From: Chondrus crispus
Taxonomy: Eukaryota > Rhodophyta > Florideophyceae > Gigartinales > Gigartinaceae
DNA: 64,000 bases
Direction: 5' to 3'
NCBI RefSeq assembly: GCF_000350225.1
Contig: NW_005179019.1
Span: forward strand, 124,001 to 188,000
The notes under the pieces: generated by a model
What the model was told of the DNA's origin: nothing
The model's input: only the letters and a program-made list of their open reading frames with translations
Databases searched by the model: none
Position numbers and translations under genes: made by a program
In this document: positions 31,172 through 44,139 of the stretch, one piece after another
Layout of the letters: each line of letters begins with the position of its first letter
Position numbering within the stretch: position 1 is the stretch's first letter

Positions 31172-33353
31172 AGATAGAAGACATGAGAGCGGGAGGAAAC
31201 TGGCAGTCCCTTTTTGCAACGCTTCCCATAATGGCACTGACGTGCAACACGTTTTCGAGGAATTGGAGTAAAATTGTATCCTCGGATGAGGCATTGCGCA
31301 AATTACGTATGATCACGCGTTGCAGTGAGGCGCACGCGATGGAACGCTTGGATCAAGGATCCACACCCGCTTGTAATAATTTGAAAGGAAAGTGCTTTTT
31401 GTGGTTTTTTCACGAGTGGACAAAGGACGAGTGGTGCCCGAGCAGAAGTGAGATACAGGGGATGACGCGAAATTTTAATTCAGATCAAGAAACCAAAGGA
31501 GTTGCAGCAGATTTGTTGTCGCCGGCCACAGCCGACGATACAAACACCGAAGTCTATCCGCACTCAAGCCCGGTCACCCGGGCAGGACGCTAACTACACC
31601 CCACAAACCGACGGACACTCGCTCGTCGAGCGGAGAAGAATTACTGTCGACGACAGATCCGGAGTTACGAAGATGGCTGCTGACCGAGATTGCAGCCGTC
31701 GCCCGGTCAACACCGATAGACCTCACTCCTTTCCCATGTCCCCTGCGCGCAAGCGAATCGCCCCCTGACTCATGAAGGACCTTCGTTTGTTTCCTCGGGT
31801 GTTTCACTCCCTTCCGTTTCTATTTTATTCTGCCTCGTTTTATTTATTTGTTATGTGAAGACAGGAGCATGACCCCGTACAGCGGACGCCGCTCCGTAAG
31901 TCACTCATCGAGAAAATGCAAGCGGACATACACTGCCCGGAGTGGGCGAATCGTTTGTTTTTCTTTTCTCGACGTCCATACCGAAAATCTGCTCGACGCC
32001 GTCATCAAGGAGGTCAACCGATTGTATTCCAGTTGTGTAGTCGGATTCGGTTTCAATCTCTGTTTTGTTTTTGCTTTTATTTTTTAGTTTCTGATGTCGA
32101 CGACACGACGTGGCGCAGCGTATCGGTACGATGTACCCCGATCTGCGAGTCCCCAAGGGTTAGCAAACACCAAGGAAGAGGATAATCGAGAAGAAAGAAA
32201 AATAGGAACGACGACCTAAGAAACTTTAGCGCGATCCGCGAATGCTTGATCCACACGACGGACCGACGAGGGCTTGATGCAGGTTTCACCGAGACCGCTG
32301 ATAGTTGCGTTAAAAAGCGAACAGACACAGCCTCAACTGGGTGTGTACAGTGAGAGCATAAGATCGATGCTCGTGCTCAGTTGCGTTCTGGACGAACCCC
32401 AAGCAGAGCAACGCATCAGTTAGTCCGCGAAATGATCATGGACCTTATCTTACAACGGCTGTATTTTGCGGTCGTGCTCGCATTTCCACTCTGTCATTGG
32501 GGATCGATTGCAAGCCCGTCTGCAGGGGACCCCTTCGGGAAAATTATGACTGTCCTGAAGGAACACGTATGCACCCTGCCTCCGTGACGGTTTCCTGAGA
32601 AGCAGTCCTCCCGGGATCACGGACCCCAGTGGTGATACACGCATTTGGTAGTGAGTACGCTCTTGACGGATCGGATCGATGGAGGATACGGAGGGAGAGA
32701 ACTGAGACGCTGGAGCAGTCTGTCGCGGCCCCCCACGAGAAAATTTGGAACTCTGAGCCTTCCGCGTCTAGCAGATAGAATGTTCTATGTCAACATCAGT
32801 TCTTTTCGCAACGTTTTGCTGTTGTGTAAATTAGGAAAATCCAAGGGATGTGGACTTTGTGAAGATATCTGGCTCTTCGCTCAAAGAGGAGGAAGTTTGG
32901 AAAACAGAGGGAACACATGCGACGGAAGTAGGAAAGAGGGAATGATGGAGTGTAACACTCATGGCCATTGTAGGCGATGACGTCATACCAATTGTTGCAA
33001 AAAGAGCCGACTGCGACCAGCCGTACGAGGGAGGCTGTATGAAGTGAGCCTGAACCAGGACGAGGAATCTTGTGTTATGCTGAACACGCGTGCTAGCAAA
33101 CTCGTCAACAAAGTCCAACGACGAGGTAGCCGCACGATCCGAGAATGAGGATGAGAACGGAGGAATCAATCCGAGAAATTGGTCAGGCCATGGGCTGTCT
33201 TGCTCGTTCGGGGAATGACCGGGGTTCAAGAAAAACATTAACGGAGGTGAGCGATGACTCAAACCAGGGCAAATGCACGCTCGAGGATGATGGAACGACC
33301 GTGAGCAACTGCGGTCAACCACACCCTCCGACATAGAGGGAATCCCCTCCAAG
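31172..33353. other. Spacer of element B between pol and antisense ORF region
   Basis: About 2.2 kb without a supported gene. Islands similar to the spacer of A remain, including ATGATCACGCGTTGC near 31.31 kb and the GACCCCGTACAGCGGA block at 31871-31886 preceded by a T-rich tract. The rest is too diverged to align by eye. A T-rich run ending TTTTTTAG occurs near 32.08 kb. Confidence 0.55.
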
Positions 33354-33399
33354 TTAAAGAAAAAGGGGATATCGGGGCTTGTGGGCCCCGTCAAAGCGT

Positions 33400-35564
33400 C
33401 GGATAAAGAGGAGGAAAAGAAAAATGAGGAGAAGAATGACGTATGTGTTGGATAAAGAGAAGAAAAATTCAAAAAGAGAAGGAAGTTGATAGGAAAAGGG
33501 AAGGCAATTTATTTTCGGTGGAACGAAGGGAAGTGTCGACGATGAGACGGCACCCTCAGAGCACAATGATCCGAACATGGATCGGCAGGGCGCTACCATC
33601 GGCAATGGGTCAATGGGACAATTCACCCAAGGATTTTCCTTCGGAAGTGAGACGACAAGCTGCGCAAGTACGCGCAGGTCAGTGAGAGACGCTCCTCGAA
33701 GAGCCCCCTCGTTTATTCCGTGAGCACAGAGCAATGTGCGATAAACGCGGGCGGCGTCGTCGTTCTTTTTGATACCATCTGGAGAGGACGGAGTGGTCGA
33801 ACCTCCCCTGGTCGATTGGACTGCGTCGACGATTGGTGACAAGGGGGCGGCAACCGGAACAGCCGCAGGAGAAGGGGGACGAGCTGGGACGTGCACAGGG
33901 GAGGAAGGTGGAGGAGGAACCGAAGGGGTAAGGGAAAAAGAATTTCCCTTCCTTTCTGGGGCTGCGCGCACGGACAAACTTTCAGTCCGGCTAGCTGACG
34001 AGGGGACTCCTCTCATCTCTGATAGAGGTTGACACCTGGCCACTGGAGGTAAATAGGACCGCAAAGGGGATTTGACGTCCTCGCACCTAGAGGCTCTCGT
34101 CGCCCTTATCGAAGCATTCACGGGAAGAGTGGGGTCGGCCGGATCGACAGGAAGTGAAGTCGGTGATACCGGTAACACAGGGCGAGAACGCAAAGGCACT
34201 TTGGGACAGAGGTCGCGCTCGCGGGGATCCGCAAGGAAGACGGGTATTTCAACCGGAACAGGCGTCTGACTCCCATATTGTCGACTCAGACGCGCCTCGT
34301 CGCAAGAACATCGAGATCCCGTCCAGGGGTTAAACCAAGCGTAGTCCCGCGCACCACGATGAGCACGACTAGGAGAGAAGGAGGGGCGTTGCCGGACGAA
34401 GGAACGAGAGGAATTTTGACGCGGTATCAAGTCCCAATCGACATCCTCTATTTTATCGAGGAGAGAATGCAGTTCGGTGTCTGCATCAGCACCGCCCAGG
34501 GGAACCGAATAATCGAGGCGTTGCATGAGGCTGATGAGCTGGGGAGGCAAGTACCACAACCTCCAGCAGTCGTAGGTCTCCCACAGGAGAGTCACTGCCA
34601 CTTTGGTACACCACTCAGTGAGGAAGACTACCCAAAGGCCATGCCGAGGATCACGTAAATACCTTCCGTAGTACGTGTACACAGGGCCGAGCTCAGCCTT
34701 GGCTGACCTCAAATTGGCTCCACCACGACGGAATACGTTGAAAACGATTCGCGTAATGGGACCTCGCGATTTCGCGCGCCTCCAACATCTGGTAGGCCAC
34801 AAAGTGACCAGTGTCAGGCCGAATACGGCGTTCGAAGGGCACTGCGTGCTGAAAGAAGGGGATGGTACCCCTCTTGATAAGTCGGAAATTAGCCGGAATT
34901 ATGGCGTTGGTCCACAGCATAGCGTCGCTCGAGACGGTCCGTTGGTTGAACCAAAGGCGGTTAGCTTCACGAGGAAGGTTATCGGAGGTCCACGCCAGCA
35001 TGTTATCGAGGTAAGATCGCTCGCCATCGGTGCGAAACTGCCACGTGTCACAACCGAAATCCTCAGGGATGAGATCCTGCGTCAATGGCAGCTCAAGCCT
35101 GTCGCACACAGCAGTCACGAAGCGGGTGGATAACACCGCACGACCACGAGGCGAAGTGTGACACAGGATGAAGGGAGGAATGGCGATGCGAGCCAACCAA
35201 TCGTAAGACCGGATAGCTTGAAGTGGGATTTGTCCTGGAGGCATACCGGCGCCGTTGGCGAACGAGTAAGCAATGTCATCGAAGGCGCATACACCGATCA
35301 CAGAGAACCATTTAGCGGAAGCAAAAAGCACAGGATTAAGGGCCATGGCATTATCGTGGAGCTCCGACGCAGCAGGGTACCGACGCGAGGATGGAGCGTT
35401 AGGATCGGAATCGATGTGGCCAACGGGGCAGCATGTTGGGAATCAGGGGGTAATCGAGGGATGGAAGGAAGACCTAGAGGGTCGTGGGAAGTGGAAGAAA
35501 ATCCCACGCCGTAGCGTTTGCGTTTGGTACCACCAATCGAATGGCTCGGGGATGAAGGAAACAT
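33400..35564 (-). pseudogene. Antisense ORF region of element B, broken
   Basis: Minus-strand homologue of the antisense ORF of A, with the same orientation, position and start context (MFP about 123 bases inside the 3' LTR). Shared blocks include PLQAIRSYDW, FGCDTWQFRTDGER, the 15-residue DPRHGLWVVFLTEWC identical to A, VPLGGADADTELHSLL and WFNPWT, and the C-terminal LLCAHGI / DLRVLAQLV module. The Pro-rich linker is longer and diverged. Broken with a few breaks. Core similarity to A is about 60% by eye. Confidence 0.85.
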
Positions 35565-35686
35565 GAGGTCCGTCTTGCTCTTGCACATTCACCGATTACT
35601 GGACACGGCGGTGTAGGGTTATGAGAGAAACGGCGAGGAGATTATACGATGGCAGAGCAGCGTACAAGAGCGCTCGGAAGGGGATA

Positions 35687-37832
35687 TGTAGTGCAATAAT
35701 CGACTACACCGTGAGGGGGTGAAAAGAAAAGGAATTGAGGGGTATGACAAAGTGGAGGGGGGTGACAAGTGAAAATTATTTCACTTTATTATTTTAATTA
35801 TTAATTTTAATTAGTTGCATATTGGTTATTTAACATTAGATTAGATCTAGGATCTAGCGCCGAGAGCTACTGTACTGGCTCCGGCGGGGCGATATATACC
35901 TTAGCCCTCTGACGACCAAGTCAGTAAAGGTAACCCGAGTTGCCAGAGTTGAATATCGCCTTGGTCGAAGTCCGTCTTTCCCAAGACGCTCCCTTTTACC
36001 ACAGATTACGTTATCCTTTGCGCTCGGGGGCACCCTTTCCTTTTCCTTTATTTCACCTATCCATTTCTATTTCTATCTCTATTCCTATTCCCTTATCTTG
36101 TGTTGGTTCCACGGTGCCTGATTGCGATCCGCATTGTGACGACTGTAGTCATCGGGCTCTTGTGTTGGTGTAGTGCAATGTGCCTGACAGGCCGCGAACA
36201 CAGTCCGACTGTCAAACAAAAAGAAGAAAAACAGCAACAGAAACAACCACTGCCGATGGCACGCGCTACGGAGCGTTCGAGGCTCCCTTTCCCCTTGTGT
36301 GGGCTTGCGGCCAACGGTGGCTCAACTCCGACGGGGGGGTAAGGAAAGATGCCCGGCCAGAGAGGATAATGGTGGCAGAGACTTGTGAAGACCTGAGTGC
36401 TCGGTGAGTGCCGGTCGGGCTTGTGTACGAGAACGTATCCGCAGTTCGCTGGGTTGTAAGGCCAATGCTCGACGAGCGTCTTCAGCACCTTGGGTATAAT
36501 TCAAGGTCTTCGACGGGAACTTGTTCAGAACTACCCCACGGGATCGTAACCGTGTAGCAACGCTACTACCGACGTGTTACCCGATGGCTAAAAACACCCT
36601 CACCAGCGCGATCGCGGTCGCGGTAGGTGGTACCAACTCTGTCTTATACAGTAAGACCTTCGACGGAGGCGTCGTTACAACAGCCTTCTTACGGAACTTG
36701 AAACAGTAGCAGCGCTACACAACGTGTTGCCCGATGGCTAAAACGCCTACACCGGGTCGGTCGCAACCGACTCTAATGGAACCAACACAATTAAGGGAAA
36801 ATAGATGTGGAGATAGAAAAGGATAGGGATAAGAGATAGAAAAGGTAAAAGGATAAGGAAAGGGGACCCCGAGGAATAGAGGATGTCGTTAGCAGCGTAG
36901 AAGTGAAGCGCGTCGCGTGAACGGAAGCGGTCTTCGACGAAGGCGAGATCTAACTCCGGCAACTCGGGTTACCTTTAGTGACTTGGTGGTCAGAGGGCTA
37001 AGGTATATATCGCCCCGCCGGAGCGACTACAGTAGCTCTCGGCGCTAAATCCTAAATCAAATCTAATGTTAAATAATTAATTGGTACCTAATTATAATTA
37101 AATAATTAGTTAATATCGTGATCCATTTCACACTTGTGTCCACCAACTTGGACTACAGTACCCAACGTTCCAGTTTCCCAAGTAGCTTATTGCACTACAG
37201 TTGGTGCTTTTGTTTGTTGTTGGTGCCATCGGCTTTGGTTGCGACCGGACCGGTGTAGGTGTCTTACCCATCGGGCGACACGTGGGTGTAGCGCTGCTAC
37301 TTGTTTACGTCCACCGACGGAGGCTGTTGCAACGACGTCTCCCTCGGAGGTCTGTTGTGTATACAGGACAGTGTTGGTTCCATTGGATACAGGTTGCGAC
37401 CGTTCCGGTGTCGGTACTTTGCCATCGGGCAGTACGGAGGTGTAGCGCTACTACGTGTTTGCTAATTCCCGTCGGGCTGCGTTGCGGCGCCCGGTCGAAG
37501 ACCTTATCAAGGGTATAAGGTGTACCAGGCGCTCAGCGAGCATTGGCTTTACGACCCATCGGGCCCGGCTTCTTAATCACCGCCTCGACCTCGCCGAGCA
37601 GCTGCCTGTACAAGACTGTGCCACCATTCATCCCGGGCCGGGCATCTTCCTTTTGCCGGCCCTATCAGGTATTTGAGCTACTGTGGGCCGCAAACCCACT
37701 GAAAGGGAAAGGGAGAATCCGACACTGTGTAGGGCTGTGCCGTCGGCAACTCTTGTTGGATGTTGTTTGTTGGCTGTGTGGTCGCTGGACCGTTGGACCC
37801 TGGTTCCGGCCTGACAGGCACATTGCACTACA
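35687..37832 (+). repeat. 3' LTR of element B, interrupted by solo LTR E
   Basis: Begins TGTAGTGCAAT directly after the polypurine tract and ends ATTGCACTACA before ACTAG. Without solo LTR E and its duplication the length is about 1.11 kb, close to the 5' LTR (1118 bp). Confidence 0.92.
36169..37199 (-). mobile_element. Solo LTR 'E' (same Ty3/Gypsy family) inside the 3' LTR of B
   Basis: 1031 bp, reverse orientation, ends TGTAGTGCAAT and ATTGCACTACA, flanked by perfect GTTGG duplications at 36164-36168 and 37200-37204. The host LTR sequence resumes exactly on both sides. No internal coding region, so it is a solo LTR. Its layout matches solo LTR C better than the LTRs of A. Confidence 0.9.
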
Positions 37833-37837
37833 ACTAG

Positions 37838-38463
37838 TGGTGGTGACAAGGTGCTTTTATTTCCCTAGACTGGAGGTATCCTTTTGCCCTTATCATTGAC
37901 AACCAGCAGAAGGCTTTCGCTTTTATTGATCTGGTTGCCGCTGCACAACGTGAGGAACTGTTATCACTTTGCGAATAATTACTTTCTTGCTGTACACGCA
38001 TGTGGAGTCGATGCCAACGAACTGTGTCTCGGTACACAGTCCTAAATTCCACAGAGGAGCGATTATCGATGCAAAAGTTGTGTAAGGGCATACAAGCCTT
38101 AACAAATTTATCAGACTTTCGCACGCTAAACTGCAGAGGTGTCTGGAAAATTAGCCATTTTGCATAGAGTATCACGAAAGCTTGCTCAGCATGGCTCCTC
38201 AGTTGCGATAATGCGTAGTTGAACGCGCTGTAGTCTTCCCCACACGCACTTTTCGGAAAGTTAGTAAGTAAAACTTCCGTGCACTTGTAGGCTTCGTCCT
38301 ACACAATCCAGAACTTTGATATCATGTTTCTCTTCATCTCAATATACCGCCAGAGTTTGGAGTCCCTGTATGCAACTGAATCATGTGTTGAGCCAGGAAA
38401 AGGCATAAAAAGAACGTGAACCTGTATCTTAAATTCACAAGAGTTTGAACATTGACAGCGTAG
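37838..38463 (-). pseudogene. PIF/Harbinger transposase, C-terminal half
   Basis: Minus-strand DDE_Tnp_4-type protein (HARBI1-like). From the element D insertion point it reads FYAVNVQTLVNLRYRF, then GSTHDSVAYRDS (second catalytic Asp), DEAYKC, and SHAEQAF (probable catalytic Glu), ending with VKACMPLHNFCID typical of the family. It is inactive: a frameshift lies between the first two motifs and a TAG precedes DEAYKC. The frame stops at the ACTAG duplication of element B, so its 3' flank was the sequence now at 6.98 kb and lower. The N-terminal half is at 45.05-45.6 kb beyond element D. Confidence 0.85.
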
Positions 38464-38468
38464 AACCC

Positions 38469-38737
38469 TGTGAGATATTTTTAGGGAAAATTTGCATTTT
38501 ACTGTAGAGGGAGATTTTATTCTGTAGTCCGATATTTTATTTGAATTTTAAAGAAGCGCACGCGGACGGCCCGGCGGAGTCCGGGCCGGACGCGTGGACG
38601 CTTCTGGAAGGAATTTCGTAGAAATAAAAGAAAGAGGGTGACGGGCGCTGCCGGAAAAAGGGGAGAAGACACTCGGCCGACCCTCACCACGGAACGGCAC
38701 GCTCCCCAAAACCGCCTCCCCCATTTCACCGACAACA
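38469..38737 (+). repeat. 5' LTR of element D
   Basis: 269 bp, TG...CA ends; directly followed by TGGTACTC, a plausible primer-binding site start. Paired with 44774-45043. Confidence 0.93.
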
Positions 38738-41700
38738 TGGTACTCTTGTGGAGGGCCGACGCAGACACAAGTGCGGGCCCTAACCCTGTTACCTACGTTG
38801 AGTCGAACGGGTCAGATGTTTCCAAGTTTCTGTTCGTATACGAGAACATCATTATGCGCGGCAAGCCTGACGAGGAGAAGGCAGGAGCTATCCTATGCCA
38901 CCTCGATGGTGCCGCGTTCGACTATTACTATGACACGTATAGTCATAATGGGAGTCTGACCGAGGCCGCCAGTAACTGGGACGGTGTGAAGAGCACCCTG
39001 TCTGACCGTTTTACGGAGGCACCGAGGCCAGAAGAAAACATCCAGAAGGCTATGAGTTGCCGACTAGATGGTAGGAACTTGCTTACTTCGATGGATGAAA
39101 TGGAAAACCTCTACAGGAGGGCTGGTTTCAACGACGAGGCAAAGTACGGCTTGCTTCGCAATGCCGTAATGGCACATTTGGATGTTGCTCAGTTCGCGAT
39201 CTATCGTTCTCCGACGACGTACGAAGAACTAATGAAGACCGTGAAGGACTTTGCTGCAGGCCGTGACGCCTTCAAGGCGGCGAAAACTGCTGCGCAGTCC
39301 GTTGAACCTGTGACGTCCAAGCGCGTATTGATGCGTTCTGATGTGGATCCTCTACAGGACAAGCTGGAGAACAAGGTCGACGCCATCACCAACCAGCTGG
39401 CGGAACTGTCACTGATGATGAAGAAACGACAGACGCCAGGGGACAGTGATACGAGTTGGACATGTTCCTATTGCAAGGAACCAGGGCATTCAGCGACTCG
39501 TTGTCGTTCCAACCCACACCGTGATACTCGTTGCCCAACGTGTGGGAAGATTGGACACACAACGGAGACTTGCTGGTCCCGTTTTGCTAGAAAGAATGTG
39601 GCTCATGCACATCCTCAAGGTAACGCTGGCGCAGGAAGCGCTTATGGCCCCAAAGCAGGCGGTTCTGCCAACGACGCCGGTGACAAAGCCACCAGAGACT
39701 CGAAGCAGATCACGGTCATAACTAAGACCACCAAGGGAGAATTGGTGGCAGCTACGAAACGCAACGCCGAAGGAGAGGCCTTGCCGAAGCAGTCGAAGAC
39801 CCGTGAAGAAGTTTCGATCCCGAGGCTGCTGAATCCCACTGCAGTAGCTCCTAGGGGAACTCTCCCCTGGAATGAGCCGCTGAGAGTGCCGAGAGTGAAG
39901 CCTGCACGCCAGAAGAGGAAGAATGTTTCAAAGAAGGCAGCACTCCAGGAGCACGTCGGCAAGTACAACGTCGTGTCAGAGCTGGCGAATGGGCCGTCTG
40001 GTCTAACATTTGGACAACTTGTCCGTGGAGACGCTGAAGGAGCACGGAAGGAGATGAAGCGCCTTCTATCCAGGAGATTGGGGCGTTCTCGCGGGTTTGC
40101 GGGCCACACGGATGTCTTCCCGAGGCGTCTTCGGGTGTTTACTGTTCAAGTTTATGGAACTGATGCTCAAGCACTACTGGATTTCGGTGCGGTGCCGAAC
40201 ATTATGTCGCCGCACCTCATGAAGAGACTTTCTCTGACGCCAGAGAGTACGAAGAAACACATCACTGTGGCAGATGGGAAGAGATCCCCTTGTGTTGGAT
40301 CACTGCGCCAGGTCCCCGTCTCGTTTGGGGGACTGGTGAGCATGATGGACTTCCTTGTCGTTACGGGAACACCGTACGACGTCATCGTGGGGATGCCGTT
40401 GTTAGAGGAGCTCCAAACGTGCATTGACTTGGGGCAACAGCATGTCCAAGTAACTGTGGGTGATGAGACGATTCGACTAAGTCTTGAGATGCATGAAGAC
40501 CATAAGCAGCCGGGATTCGCTACCGACAGTGAGGACTTCACGTCAGACTCGGGGGCCGTGCCGGCTGACTCGACTGATACGGATGAAGACTTCGTCCTTT
40601 CGCTGCGTGAAAGAGTGCCGTTTGAACCAGACCTTGCCTGGGCGGGAGCAGTCACTGAGGACGAAGATCCTCATGCTGGACTTCTGGCCCTAGCTGAGGA
40701 AGGCTCAGAGTACGAGCAAGCGGATGAGAAAGAGAAAAGGGATGAGAAGGAGGGACTTCTCATGTCTAAGCTGAGCCATATAAGCAGAAAGAACGCCGAC
40801 CCCATAATGTGTTCTCTCAAGAGTATGGGAATAGCTGCATGGTCTTTGGACGACCTCAGGCCGGCATATGTCCCTTTGTCACATTCGTTTGAGTTAAATG
40901 ACGACAGACCCATTTCGCACGCCATTCGGAGGCTCCCTCCGAGACAAAACGCGGTAGTGCGTGAGGAGATCGAGGAGAGGCAGAAGGCAGGGATCATTAC
41001 CCCCTCTGTAGCTCCTTGGTCGTTTCCGGTCGTCATTGCAACGAAGAATTACGGAAAACCTCTCTTCTGTGTTGACTACCGCGAGCTTAACCGCGTGATG
41101 AAGGCCGACAAGTGGCCGTTGCCTAAAATGGAAGAGATATTCGACGACCTTGAAGAAAGTAAAGTATTCACTACCCTGGACTTGTTCTCGGGTTATTGGC
41201 AAGTGTGGATGGCTTCATGGTGCAAAGAACAGACGACGTTTGTCTGTCGGTACGGGATCTTTCAATTTGAAGTGATGCCATTCGGGCTCATGAACGCTCC
41301 TTCAACATTTCAAAGGATGATGGATGGCGTACTCAGAGACCTGCCATTCGTCCGAGTATACCTTGATGACGTGGTCATCTTTTCGAAGTCCTTGGACGTC
41401 CATGTTGACCACTTAATTGAAGTGTTCGAGCTGATTGCTCGCAGTGGATTGAAGTTGAAGCTTGCGAAGTGTTCCTTCGCGCAATCATAGACCAGGCTAT
41501 TGGGGCACGTCATCGGAAAGAAAGGGATTGAGGTGGATCCAGAGAAGACATCGATCATTTGGGACACCCCCGAGCCGCGCACCAAGACGGAGTTACGAAG
41601 CTTCCTTGGACTAGCGGGGTATTACCGCCTATTTATCCCTAAGTTCGCAGAAGTCTCTGCATCGTTGCATGCTGCTACTTCTACCAAAGTCGAATTTGAA

Positions 41701-43400
41701 TTTACGGACGGGATGGGGACCGCCTTCCAGGAGTTGAAGAAGAGGGTGACGTCTCCTCCGCTGTTGAAGCTCTCGAAGTTTGACGAACCCTTCGTGGTCG
41801 AGACAGATGCATCCGAAATGGCAGTGGGAGCAGTTCTGGCTCAGAAGAAGGAAGACAAGAAGGTTCAGCCGATAAAATACGCTAGCAGGACGATGACGGA
41901 GACTGAGAAGAAGTACTCCACCTGTGAGAGAGAATCATTAGCGGTGATCTTCGCGCTAAAGAAATTTCGGGTGTATTTGATCTCAACGCAAAAGCGTTCA
42001 AGTTGATTACAGATCACCAAGCGCTTCAGTATGCGTTCAAAAAGAAGGAAATCCACGGTAGACTTCCCCGTTGGTTGGATTTCCTGGCGGAGTACGAATT
42101 CGAGATATTGTACCGCCCCGGCTCAAAGAATTGTGCCACTGACTTTCTCTTGCGTCTACGAGAAGACGATGGCAGGCGCGAGGAGGATGAGGGGGACCTG
42201 GTATGTGCTGCCGCTTTGCGAAAGGAGATATACTGGAAGACATGGAACCGCATGTGCGGGACACGTACCGTTATCTCGAAGGCGAAGAGATGGTCGAGCA
42301 AGATGCTGCGCAGAGGCGCAGAATCAAGAAGAACTCCAGGCGGTTCCTCGCCTGGAACGGAAGGCTGTTTCGCAGGACGAAGAATGGGATCAGAACAATC
42401 CCTTCTCGGGGGACTCGACTGCAGATATTGCGGTCGCTGCATGACGACATTGGCCACTGGGACGCTACAGCTACGAAGCAGTTCGTCCTTGACAGGTACT
42501 GGTGGCCGGGAGTTCACAGTGATATCTATGCCTACGTTCGTGGATGTGAAGGCTGCCAAAATGCTGCGCCCATCCCGACGTACAAGAGCACGGCGGTGAT
42601 ACCAGTCTCTCAGCTCTTTGAGACATTCTCGATAGACTTTGCGGGACCCCTTCCCAAGACGAAGAACGGAAAACGTTACATCCTGATAGCGGTCGAACAT
42701 CTGACTGGTTGGCCCCTGGCTTGGGCAACCGAGACCGCTACGTCTGCGGAAGTTGTCAAGTTCGTGAAAGAGGAGATCATCCATTCGTTTGGTCCCCTTC
42801 CGACTAAAGTCTCAGATAACGCAACATGTTTCAGCGCGACAGCGTTGAAGAACTTCATGGCACAACAGGGAATTTCATGGAAACCGGTCCTCGCCTATGC
42901 TCCGATGTCCAACGGAAAAGCGGAGCGTATGGTTGGGACCATCAAGCGTTCAATTCAGAAGACGCTATTAAATGAGGGCGCCGCTACCTCTACGTTTGAA
43001 TTGATGTATGGAGTGAAGCCGCCCTCGCAACCCCAGACCAAGTCGAACGAAATCCGGTGGGGGGGGGCGTTGAGGGGCGCAACTTGGAACTGTTAGCGAT
43101 CCTCGCGCTCCGACGACGAGGACTACTAAACAGTTGGACAGAAGAGCAAGAAGTTGGCAGTTATCTTACAACGCCAATTTGACGTAGGCGACCAGGTACT
43201 GGTTGCCCGAGGAACAGCCTTCGGAGGGCCACGGAAGTGGCCTTTAGGAGAATCGAGGTACTACGGTCCCTTCAGGGTAGTACGAGCAAAGCACCCGCGG
43301 TACACACTCGTTTCGCCGTTTTTGCGTTACAGTCGACGGGATATCCACGCAAGGCGTTTAATCCCCTTTATTCAGAAACGCGCACATCTTATGTAGATGT
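38737..43400 (+). pseudogene. gag-pol region of element D, broken
   Basis: Starts at an ATG whose A is the last base of the 5' LTR, so there is almost no leader. Gag-like N-terminal block, two zinc knuckles, retropepsin-like segment around LLDFGAVPN, reverse transcriptase, RNase H ([14 protein letters not shown]), integrase zinc finger and DDE core (SIDFAGPLP, VSDNATCF). Gag and pol appear to have been one frame, unlike elements A and B. Broken. Confidence 0.9.
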
Positions 43401-44139
43401 GATGCATGGGGGAATTGCCCCATGGACTGGTGCGGGGATGACTACAAGGAGTAGGAGGACAGTGACGATGTTGTTGAGAAACTTCGCTGGGATTGAACTC
43501 TCTGTGCGTTTTAAAGTCTGTGAGAAGAGTTGTTGAGGGTTACGGAAAGAGTCGAAATGAGACATCAACGGGAGTCAAGGTTGTCGGATGGAGAGGGGGC
43601 AATGTGCATTCTAGCGGAATGGGGAAAGAAGAGGCCGTTCGATCAAGGAACGTCGATACTATAGGATTTACTGTAACGCAAGGGCTGGCATTGTGAGCTG
43701 TGAAGGCGGCGGAATAGTCGGAACGACTACAGAACACGTCTACATGCAGAGTGCGCCGGTGTATATGCGGCTGAGAGACACTAGGACTACGGCAGCGTAT
43801 GATTCAAATGGATTAGTGCATAATTCATGCGTGAGTTGGTGAATCTCTGACCACATGCAGCCTTACATGCGAGCCACAGGTCGTAGGCTTGATCAGTTGA
43901 TGCGACCGTCACGTAAATGACGAGTTTGTCGAGCCAAAGGGCGATGAAAGCATGCCCAACTTGTTTCTCGATCTGGTTCTGGAAAGATTTCACTGGAAGT
44001 CAGGCCTGGGAGTAGCCGTTGAGGATGGTAAGTCGTCTTGGTCCACGAAAAATGACGCAATCCACTAGAGGTTACAGTTCGCCGGTTATCGTAAGACGGT
44101 GGTTGCTAATTTCTCCGCGACGAAACGAACGCGGCCGAA

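Larger units (their letters stand above)
22523..37832 (+). mobile_element. Element B: older Ty3/Gypsy chromovirus of the same family, broken
   Basis: Bounded by TGTAGTGCAAT and ATTGCACTACA with perfect ACTAG duplications at 22518-22522 and 37833-37837. Parts, in the same order as in A: 5' LTR, primer-binding site, gag region (about 23.73-25.98 kb), pol region with protease, RT, RNase H, integrase and chromodomain (about 26.64-31.17 kb), spacer, antisense ORF region (about 33.4-35.56 kb), polypurine tract, 3' LTR. A 0.64-kb insert lies between gag and pol and solo LTR E sits inside the 3' LTR. Protein-level similarity to A is high in pol. It is broken, with at least six breaks over the three coding regions; LTRs differ by a few percent by eye, so it is older than A. 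Confidence 0.93.
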
